A DNA stretch of 25,721 bases. Source: JAYUKV01 sp043764135. Lineage in GTDB: Bacteria > Patescibacteriota > JACMRA01. Positions within the stretch are counted from its first letter, which is position 1, and each line of letters starts with the position of its first letter. The position numbers and the translations under genes are program-made. The notes under the pieces were generated by a model that saw only the letters and a list, made by a program, of their open reading frames with translations, was not told the origin of the DNA and did no database searches. Where the stretch lies: NCBI GenBank assembly GCA_043764135.1, contig JAYUKV010000144.1, forward strand, positions 1 to 25,721. The letters are read 5' to 3'. Of this stretch, positions 1-5,730 are shown piece after piece.

Positions 1-85
1 AAATTTATCTAGATATTGATTCTGTTATTTATCTCTTTACCCAATGGTAAAAGATAAAGAATAGAAGCGATATATAGATAAATTT
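1..85. repeat. Nested inverted repeat (structured element at window edge)
   Basis: Bases 1-11 (AAATTTATCTA) are the exact reverse complement of 75-85. Inside lies a second hairpin, 28-34 plus 36-41 pairing with 46-51 plus 52-58 around a CAAT loop, with one bulged C at 35. ATTC at 19-22 can also pair with GAAT at 59-62. The whole can fold as a stack of three helices. It may be a terminator, the end of a structured RNA, or an intergenic palindrome; its left side lies outside the window. Confidence 0.4.
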
Positions 86-134
86 GTAGATTAGTTTGTG
101 CAGTTAAAGGGTGAATAAGCTATAAATTTATAAG

Positions 135-713
135 TTATTTTTTTGCTGGTGCTGCTGCTGGCTTAGCTGCTGGTTTTGGAGCTTCTTTCTTTTCTTTTGG
201 TTTGCTAAATACTTTTAAAATATTTCCAAAAAATTGTGAAATTTGCTTACCTATAGGAAGTTTTGCAAAGGTTGGCATATAGTCTTGCAGTTTAAAAATA
301 TGAGTTGCATCAAGAACAATCTTAAGAGCAAACATAAATATAAACACTAGCCCAAAGAAAACAGCAGATGCTGGATCCTTATTACCTAAATAGAAAAAGA
401 TTAATGGAAATTGAATTAGAAGTAATGTCCATAAAATTCTGTAGTTACTAACATAATGGTCTAATCCTCTCCATTCTTTATCGTATTCTTTTGCTTTTTT
501 TGTGAGTGAAAAGTATTTGAATTGGAATATATTTATGCAGAAATAATAAATACTCCAGATAAGAGCAAACATTGCAAGGTAATAAATTACATTGTTAAAA
601 CCATCTAAGAAGGAAATATCACCTGACCCATTGTTGATGGTTGGTGAGGATGGGTTGATTGGATTAGGTGCGATAGGGTCATCATAAAGACTTTCTCTAG
701 CGATAAGATTCAT
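135..713 (-). CDS. Three-helix membrane protein with Ala/Pro/Lys-rich tail, unknown function
   Basis: 192 residues, family not recognised. Hydrophobic segments at about residues 41-63, 92-109 and 115-134 suggest three membrane helices. The first 40 residues are polar and rich in Pro, Asn and Ser. The last 25 or so are almost only Lys, Ala, Pro and Glu, a flexible basic tail that could bind a nucleic acid, a partner protein or acidic lipid. The start is supported by a promoter placed so that the ATG falls on the predicted transcription start (TTGACA at 743-748, 17-bp spacer, TATTAT at 720-725, then 6 nt). There is no Shine-Dalgarno site, so translation is probably leaderless. tRNA-His lies upstream in the opposite orientation. 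Confidence 0.7.
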   Translation of the reverse strand: MNLIARESLYDDPIAPNPINPSSPTINNGSGDISFLDGFNNVIYYLAMFALIWSIYYFCINIFQFKYFSLTKKAKEYDKEWRGLDHYVSNYRILWTLLLIQFPLIFFYLGNKDPASAVFFGLVFIFMFALKIVLDATHIFKLQDYMPTFAKLPIGKQISQFFGNILKVFSKPKEKKEAPKPAAKPAAAPAKK

Positions 714-719
714 GTATAT

Positions 720-748
720 ATAATACCTCTAAGCTTGATGATTGTCAA
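720..748 (-). promoter_or_regulatory. Promoter of the three-helix membrane protein gene
   Basis: On the minus strand TTGACA (743-748), a 17-bp spacer and TATTAT (720-725). The ATG begins at 713, only 6 nt beyond the -10 box, which predicts a leaderless mRNA. A 10-bp palindrome ATCACGTGAT sits just upstream at 760-769. Confidence 0.65.
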
Positions 749-840
749 AAAAATATTCCATCACGTGATTTGAGATTGTAGTCGAGTAATGATTATTTGT
801 ATTTTTTTATTTCATATAGTGAATATTAACAATAGTTTTC

Positions 841-869
841 TTGACAAAAGAGTCGATTTTTAATATTAA
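841..869 (+). promoter_or_regulatory. Promoter of tRNA-His
   Basis: TTGACA (841-846), 17-bp spacer, TATTAA (864-869). Transcription should start near 876, a few bases before the tRNA. Confidence 0.55.
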
Positions 870-883
870 TATATTAAGTGTAT

Positions 884-960
884 GGCGGATGTAGCTCAGT
901 TGATAGAGCACCGGGTTGTGGTTCCGGTGGCCGCGGGTTTGATCCCCGTCGTTCGCCCCA
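884..960 (+). tRNA. tRNA-His (GTG)
   Basis: Complete cloverleaf with anticodon GTG in a 7-base loop (TTGTGGT) on a 5-bp stem, a normal D arm (GCTC/GAGC) and T arm, and an encoded 3' CCA. Position -1 (884) is an encoded G facing discriminator C957, the identity pair specific to histidine tRNA. The acceptor stem is 885-891 with 950-956. The reading frames that cross this gene are not proteins. Confidence 0.97.
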
Positions 961-985
961 TTAGATAAATACTTACTCAAAGTAT

Positions 986-1014
986 TTGACAAATCTGTTA
1001 GATTTATTTAGACT
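986..1014 (+). promoter_or_regulatory. Promoter of tRNA-Ala
   Basis: TTGACA (986-991), 17-bp spacer, TAGACT (1009-1014). The predicted start is near 1021, five bases before the tRNA, so tRNA-Ala seems to have its own promoter and not only read-through from tRNA-His. Confidence 0.55.
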
Positions 1015-1025
1015 TGAGAGTAGAT

Positions 1026-1099
1026 GGGCCCATAGTTTAGCGGTAAAATATCTCCTTTGCACGGAGGGGTGGAGAGTTCAATTCTCTCTGGGTCCACCA
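1026..1099 (+). tRNA. tRNA-Ala (TGC)
   Basis: Cloverleaf with acceptor stem GGGCCCA/TGGGTCC, discriminator A, encoded CCA, anticodon loop TTTGCAC (anticodon TGC) and T stem GAGAG/CTCTC. The D stem is weak and AT-rich (GTTT/AAAT), and the variable loop has 4 bases. It is 74 nt long, 65 nt after tRNA-His. Confidence 0.95.
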
Positions 1100-1163
1100 A
1101 AGAATTAATCCTTAGGGGTTTATTTTTTTGTCTAAATATGGGAATATCTAGGAGAAATAATAA

Positions 1164-1196
1164 AATACCTTCAAATGAGTTGAAGGTATTTTTTTT
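1164..1196 (+). terminator. Rho-independent terminator after the tRNA pair
   Basis: Perfect 11-bp stem (1164-1174 with 1180-1190), loop ATGAG, followed by a run of T ending at 1196. It ends the tRNA transcript. On the other strand it also lies just past the L,D-transpeptidase stop codon, so it may work in both directions. Confidence 0.85.
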
Positions 1197-1212
1197 AATT
1201 GTTAATAAATAA

Positions 1213-1764
1213 TTAATTGTTTGTGACAATTACTCGAGTGCCGTTTGAAGTTCGTTTCCAGAGATCTTTAGCATCATCTAGATCCATATTGACACATCCA
1301 TGTGATCCAAATTTGCCACGACGTGCGGTAGAGCCAAATTCATATTGTTGTCGCCAAGGTGCGTTATGGAACGCAATAGAGTTGCCTACAAAAGGATTCC
1401 AAATTTGAACATAGGCTGAACCGTAACTACCGCGCAATTCAATATTGTTGCCATCTGGATCGTATTCACGGTTGGAGTTAATAAAAAAAGAGCCAGTAGG
1501 AGTTTGGTAACCATCTTTACCAGTAATTATTTGGTAAGAGGTGATAAACTTCTTGGTTGATTTTTTAAAAACACTTAATCGCTGACGTTTAATATCAACC
1601 CAAAGAATCAATCCGTCTTTTCCAGTTGTAACTTTATCTAAGCGAGAATCCCAATTTGTAACAACAATTGGAGTTGCTGCTAATGCAGGATTAGTATTAG
1701 ACGAGACAACTACAGGAAGTGCGACAGTGATTAAAACTGTTAAAATCGATGTGATAACTTTCAT
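1213..1764 (-). CDS. Exported L,D-transpeptidase (YkuD domain)
   Basis: 183 residues. Residues 1-29 form a signal peptide (Lys, a long hydrophobic run, ending near Pro-Ala-Leu-Ala). The rest is a single YkuD catalytic domain, about 50-180. The signature is present: His133 (AFHNAP) and Ser154-His155-Gly156-Cys157 followed by Val-Asn, with Cys157 the expected nucleophile. Members cross-link peptidoglycan by 3-3 bonds or attach proteins to it, outside the membrane, and resist most penicillins. There is no LysM or other wall-binding domain, so this is a minimal enzyme. It is divergent from gpmI. A minus-strand TATAAT at 1827-1832 could drive it. A short palindrome (AACTG-4 nt-CAGTT, 1766-1779) directly precedes the ATG. 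Confidence 0.93.
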   Translation of the reverse strand: MKVITSILTVLITVALPVVVSSNTNPALAATPIVVTNWDSRLDKVTTGKDGLILWVDIKRQRLSVFKKSTKKFITSYQIITGKDGYQTPTGSFFINSNREYDPDGNNIELRGSYGSAYVQIWNPFVGNSIAFHNAPWRQQYEFGSTARRGKFGSHGCVNMDLDDAKDLWKRTSNGTRVIVTNN

Positions 1765-1873
1765 GAACTGAGCGCAGTTTCTAATGTGACAAAAGATGTT
1801 ATGAGATATTTTTTGAGTTTTGGCAAATTATAGCTTTTATGTATAATCGGTATTATCAATATTCTTTACACCC

Positions 1874-1902
1874 TTGTCATAATACATTAGATAATGTAAA
1901 AT
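1874..1902 (+). promoter_or_regulatory. Promoter of gpmI
   Basis: TTGTCA (1874-1879), 17-bp spacer, TAAAAT (1897-1902). The ATG is at 1912, only 9 nt beyond the -10 box, so the mRNA should have a leader of at most about 3 nt. Confidence 0.55.
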
Positions 1903-1911
1903 TAAAATATT

Positions 1912-3579
1912 ATGACAACAGTATATTGTATCTTTGATGGATTTGGACTACAAGAAAAAACACCTAACAATTGTATAGCATTGGCTAATATGCCAAACTT
2001 TAGAAATTTGCTTAAAAACAACTATTGGACAACTTTAAACGCTGATGGAACAATGGTTGGACAAGAAGAAGGGCTGGTTGGTAATTCTGAAGTTGGGCAT
2101 ATGAATTTGGGTGGGTTACAACTAGTTTCGCAATTGAGCTATCAGATAACAAAATCATCAGAATTTAATTTTCAATTAAACAAGAAAATATCCAATGATC
2201 AATTGTTTGACCCTGCAGATAAATTAAAAGACAGCAATACTGTACATTTGGTTGGGCTTTTTTCAACTGGTACTATACATTCAGATCTTAGACATTGGAT
2301 TGGTGCTATTAATTCTGCACAAGTAGCAGGCGTTGAAAAAGTTGTATGCCATTTAATTACAGATGGTAGAGATAGCGATAGAAAGTCAGCTGTGCAAACT
2401 TTAGAAGATTTTATAAGTACAATTCCTGTTGAAACAAGAAGTAAAGTATTTTTAGGATCTATTGGAGGAAGAGCATATGCTATGGACAGGGATAATAACT
2501 TTGAAAAAGTTTACTATGGCCTTCAATCTATGTTTGGATCAAGTCTGGTTTATAACACTGAGCAGTTAAGAGAGATTTATTCAATTAATGATTATAAAAC
2601 TGCTAAATTTATAGATCAAGAATTGACTCTTCAAGAATCATTATCCGAAGTCAAAACTCTAATTGAAGAGAATTACTCAAGGGGTATTTATGATGAATTT
2701 ATAGAACCAACTGGTTTTAAATCAATTAACGAACAAGAACCTATTTGGTTGATAAATTTTAGAGCTGATAGAATGAGGCAGATGGTAAAAATGGTTTGTG
2801 ACTACAATCATAAAGACCAACATCTTATCTTAGCAATGAATGACTACGGTGTAGGGGAGCAAGTGTATCAATATATCTTCAAATCTAATCCGATTAAAAA
2901 CAACTTTGCTTACTATGCCCAGATTGAAGGTAAGACTCAATTACATACAGCAGAAACTGAAAAGTATAACCATGTAACTTACTTCTTTAATGGTGGTCAG
3001 GATGTTAAACAAGGACATGAAGTATGGACCTTAATTCCATCTAATAAAGTCACTAATCACTCTGAAAAACCTGAGATGAAAGCTGCTGAAGTTAATCAAA
3101 TAGTGATTGATAGTTTGGGTAAATATGACTATATTGTTGTAAATTTTGCTAATCCTGATATGGTTGGTCATTGTGGAGATATACAAGCTGGAATAAAATC
3201 TATGGAGTTTTTGGACCAAGAACTAGGAAAATTATTATCAGCAATTAATGCTGGAGGGCATAAAATGGTTCTTACAGCTGATCATGGCAATATGGAATTT
3301 GTAGGTGGATATACTCTAAATGGAAAAGAGTTAACTGACACTGAGCACAATCCATCACCAGTTCCAATGATAATAATTGATTCAAGTTTTGATAAAGCTA
3401 AACTAATAAGAAAGATAGAATTATTCTGTACTAAAAATCAAATAGGAGTTGATATTGATTTGTTAAAAAAAGTTCTAATTCAAAATAATGTAATGGAAGA
3501 TGTATGGTTAGACAAATCAGAAATTCCAAAACCAGAATTACCTTTATGGTATGCAGGCTTGATTGCGTTTTGTTTATAA
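1912..3579 (+). CDS. gpmI: 2,3-bisphosphoglycerate-independent phosphoglycerate mutase
   Basis: 555 residues. Interconverts 3- and 2-phosphoglycerate in glycolysis, using a phosphoserine intermediate and two Mn2+ ions. Visible signatures: Asp9-Gly10 (first metal site), Gly-Asn-Ser59-Glu-Val-Gly-His (nucleophile Ser59), His123-Ser-Asp125, Asp151-Gly-Arg-Asp154, Arg284-Ala-Asp-Arg287 (phosphate contacts) and Thr455-Ala-Asp457-His458-Gly-Asn (metal site). The usual length is about 510; the extra is mostly a C-terminal tail of about 40-50 residues after the phosphatase core, ending in a hydrophobic stretch, whose role is not apparent. The start is fixed by the N-terminal metal motif and by the promoter directly upstream. 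It stands alone, divergent from the L,D-transpeptidase. Confidence 0.96.
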   Translation: MTTVYCIFDGFGLQEKTPNNCIALANMPNFRNLLKNNYWTTLNADGTMVGQEEGLVGNSEVGHMNLGGLQLVSQLSYQITKSSEFNFQLNKKISNDQLFDPADKLKDSNTVHLVGLFSTGTIHSDLRHWIGAINSAQVAGVEKVVCHLITDGRDSDRKSAVQTLEDFISTIPVETRSKVFLGSIGGRAYAMDRDNNFEKVYYGLQSMFGSSLVYNTEQLREIYSINDYKTAKFIDQELTLQESLSEVKTLIEENYSRGIYDEFIEPTGFKSINEQEPIWLINFRADRMRQMVKMVCDYNHKDQHLILAMNDYGVGEQVYQYIFKSNPIKNNFAYYAQIEGKTQLHTAETEKYNHVTYFFNGGQDVKQGHEVWTLIPSNKVTNHSEKPEMKAAEVNQIVIDSLGKYDYIVVNFANPDMVGHCGDIQAGIKSMEFLDQELGKLLSAINAGGHKMVLTADHGNMEFVGGYTLNGKELTDTEHNPSPVPMIIIDSSFDKAKLIRKIELFCTKNQIGVDIDLLKKVLIQNNVMEDVWLDKSEIPKPELPLWYAGLIAFCL

Positions 3580-3625
3580 AAAAGTTCTAAATATAAACCA
3601 ATTTAACACACGTTCCTATCAGGAT

Positions 3626-3654
3626 ACTAAGGGTTGCTTAGTCTAAATTTTTTT
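3626..3654 (+). terminator. Weak terminator after gpmI
   Basis: ACTAAG (3626-3631) pairs with CTTAGT (3637-3642) around a 5-nt loop, followed by CTAAA and seven T (3648-3654). The stem is short and the T run is offset by 5 nt, so termination may be partial. Confidence 0.4.
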
Positions 3655-3687
3655 GACAAAATTGTAATATTTATGAATCTTTAAGAG

Positions 3688-3744
3688 TTGACCGTTACAA
3701 AGTTAAGCTATAACCTGAGTAAAAGGTTTTGGTTTTACTTTTTT
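3688..3744 (+). promoter_or_regulatory. Desaturase promoter and leader hairpin
   Basis: TTGACC (3688-3693) and TATAAC (3709-3714), 15 bp apart, make a likely promoter. The first transcribed bases contain an AT-only hairpin, AGTAAAA (3718-3724) with TTTTACT (3733-3739) around an 8-nt loop, followed by more T to 3744. It looks like a weak terminator inside the leader and could be an attenuator. A second TTGACA lies at 3653-3658 with no good -10 box. Confidence 0.35.
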
Positions 3745-3775
3745 AATTCAATTAGTTTCCAATTTAGGTGTCCAA

Positions 3776-4609
3776 ATGGTAGCTAAATCACCAACTGTTC
3801 TTAAGCGAAAAATCAACTGGGTCACCACAATTGCAATTATAGTATTTCATTTAATTGCCTTGCTGGTCTCACCTTTTTGTTTTAGCTGGGCTAATTTTAC
3901 TGCTTTTTTTGTTCTCTATGTTATAACTGGTCTTGGAATTACTTTAGGTTTTCACAGGTATTTTACACACAATGCTTTTGAAACTAAAAACCCTATTGTC
4001 ATCTCAATTCTAGCTATTGCAGGATCACTTGCATTGCAAGGAAACATCACAAGTTGGGTTACTGACCACTTCCAACATCACAATTACTCTGATCTAGAGG
4101 GAGACCCGCACTCTTCTAAAGAAGGATTCTACTGGTCTCACTTAGGTTGGTTATTCTACGAAATAGATCTTAACCAACAACAAATTAAGCTCAGAGATAA
4201 AATGCTCAAAGACCCTCTGATTAGATTCTGGGATCAGATGCTAATCTTTGTAGGGGTCCAGGTTTTGACCGGACTAATTTTATTAGCAATCGGTGGTTGG
4301 TCGATGGTAATTTGGGGGATATTCCTACGTGTTGTATTCGTATGGCATGTAACATGGTTTATCAACTCTGCTTGTCACTATTGGGGGTTTGTCACATACC
4401 CAGATTCTGGAGATAACTCTAAGAATTTGTGGTGGATGGGCCTTTTAGCTTTTGGCGAAGGGTGGCATAATAACCATCATAAATTCCAATCTTCTCCAAG
4501 ACATGGTTTGGAATGGTGGCAAATTGATGTGACTTGGTATATTATCAAGACACTATCAATACTCAAACTAGCCAAATACAATCCAAAATTGGTTCCAAAC
4601 AACAAATAA
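3776..4609 (+). CDS. Membrane fatty-acid desaturase (acyl-CoA delta-9 type)
   Basis: 277 residues. Introduces a cis double bond into an acyl chain using O2 and a di-iron centre. All histidine boxes of the stearoyl-CoA desaturase family are present: His60-x4-His65 (HRYFTH), His98-x2-His101-His102, His231-x2-His234-His235, plus the WHxTWxxNSxxH segment with His191 and His201. Hydrophobic stretches at about 17-35, 40-58, 74-90, 155-173 and 176-195 fit the four-helix, cytosol-facing topology. Length is normal for a bacterial protein without the cytochrome b5 fusion. The reaction needs oxygen and an electron donor; no ferredoxin or reductase gene is nearby. It sits alone with a terminator directly after the stop codon. 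It probably adjusts membrane fluidity. The start has only a weak ribosome site. Confidence 0.93.
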   Translation: MVAKSPTVLKRKINWVTTIAIIVFHLIALLVSPFCFSWANFTAFFVLYVITGLGITLGFHRYFTHNAFETKNPIVISILAIAGSLALQGNITSWVTDHFQHHNYSDLEGDPHSSKEGFYWSHLGWLFYEIDLNQQQIKLRDKMLKDPLIRFWDQMLIFVGVQVLTGLILLAIGGWSMVIWGIFLRVVFVWHVTWFINSACHYWGFVTYPDSGDNSKNLWWMGLLAFGEGWHNNHHKFQSSPRHGLEWWQIDVTWYIIKTLSILKLAKYNPKLVPNNK

Positions 4610-4638
4610 TAGCTACTCAATTGAGTAGCTAATTTTAT
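4610..4638 (+). terminator. Terminator after the desaturase gene
   Basis: A 22-bp perfect palindrome (4610-4631, centre CTCAATTGAG) immediately after the stop codon, followed by ATTTTATT. It lies between convergent genes. Confidence 0.75.
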
Positions 4639-4687
4639 TCGATAGTTTTTTGAAATGTATTAATTATTTTTTAGGTTAAATTCTATT

Positions 4688-5623
4688 CTAGTTTATTTTT
4701 CTATAAAAATTTAAAAATACTAATGTAATAATTAAAGAAGCTGGAATTGATAATAATACACTTTCTCCTCCTGTTCTAGGTGTGAAGACTGAATCTGTAG
4801 GCTTTGAAGTGGTTGGATCTTGTGCAATTGCTGTTTTACTAGGAAGAATAAAATCAATAGGGAAAAGATCGTGCATTGAATTTTTTCTAAAACAAGTCAT
4901 TTTATCATGTGCTTTTAGAATATTAGCAGCTAAATTAGGGAAAGGTGTAAAGTCAATACCTGCAAATGATTCAAGATACTTGTCTAACCAAGTTTCAATT
5001 GTAGTATGTGAAACATTATCAACCATAAACTTAGCGATTGCTTGTGAATAAATTGGTTCTGTAAACTCATTACCAATAAGGAAATTATCAATATAATCCT
5101 GTTGTGTAGGATAGGCAACAAACTCTTTTTGTAAAAATACTGGGCTTGTAAGCGCAATTTTAGAATTTAAGAAACTAAAATCAATTAGATTTAAAACATC
5201 AAGTTCTGCTTGAGATAAATACTCTTTTTTTGCTTCCTCTATACCATCACAAACATCTTGTTCGTATTTAACTGTAGTATTTAAAGTGACTTTATCATAA
5301 ACTGTTTTATCTACATTTAGGCTTGCTGAAATATTTCCGTTGTCATTTTTAAAATCAGAGATAGTACCAGCAGAAGGTTTAAAATTTACCTTGTAAAAAC
5401 TATTTGATAAAATTGCTTTTGATGAATTGTATAGAGTTAGTGAAAGAGGGATTTTATATTGACTTGATGATTTGTCTACTGGTGAATTTGTAACAGAGGA
5501 ATTATCCTTGTTTACAATTCCGTCAACATCGACAAACACAGCTTGTCCTAAAGAGCTAGTAGATAACAGTAGTAATGCTATTGTAAAAGATAATATATAG
5601 CATTTGTTAATTATTTGTTTCAT
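4688..5623 (-). CDS. Exported protein with sortase-like C-terminal anchor, unknown function
   Basis: 311 residues. Residues 1-26 are a signal peptide (KQxxNK, hydrophobic core, Ser-Leu-Gly-Gln-Ala). The body is Ser/Thr/Asn/Lys-rich with no domain I recognise; it has two cysteines in the mature part that could bond. The C-terminus has the layout of a cell-wall sorting signal: Thr-Pro-Arg-Thr-Gly-Gly at 281-286, a hydrophobic stretch at about 289-306, then Tyr-Arg-Lys. The match is to the LPxTG pattern with Thr in place of Leu; a plain membrane anchor is the alternative. It is divergent from the secreted oxidoreductase and shares its control region, so the two may act together at the surface. 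There is no Shine-Dalgarno site before the ATG. Confidence 0.75.
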   Translation of the reverse strand: MKQIINKCYILSFTIALLLLSTSSLGQAVFVDVDGIVNKDNSSVTNSPVDKSSSQYKIPLSLTLYNSSKAILSNSFYKVNFKPSAGTISDFKNDNGNISASLNVDKTVYDKVTLNTTVKYEQDVCDGIEEAKKEYLSQAELDVLNLIDFSFLNSKIALTSPVFLQKEFVAYPTQQDYIDNFLIGNEFTEPIYSQAIAKFMVDNVSHTTIETWLDKYLESFAGIDFTPFPNLAANILKAHDKMTCFRKNSMHDLFPIDFILPSKTAIAQDPTTSKPTDSVFTPRTGGESVLLSIPASLIITLVFLNFYRKIN

Positions 5624-5657
5624 AATTTATTTGTTTTTTTGCTTAGAATGAATTTTT

Positions 5658-5697
5658 TGTATATACTTTTGAAGAATTTTCAACAAAAGTATATAAT
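5658..5697. promoter_or_regulatory. Overlapping divergent promoters inside a 12-bp inverted repeat
   Basis: Plus strand: TTGAAG (5669-5674), 17 bp, TATAAT (5692-5697). Minus strand: TTGTTG (complement of 5681-5686), 17 bp, TATACA (complement of 5658-5663). The two promoters occupy the same 40 bp. They lie in a perfect inverted repeat, 5660-5671 (TATATACTTTTG) with 5684-5695, with a 12-nt spacer. The symmetry may simply reflect two similar promoters, or be a regulator site. Confidence 0.65.
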
Positions 5698-5730
5698 ACA
5701 TTTAATAAATTTACAAATATAAAAATAAAT

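Noticed and set aside
807..1229. Reading frames on the minus strand across 807-992 and 1008-1229
   Set aside because: They run antisense through the tRNA-His and tRNA-Ala genes; their peptides are the familiar artefacts of tRNA translation.
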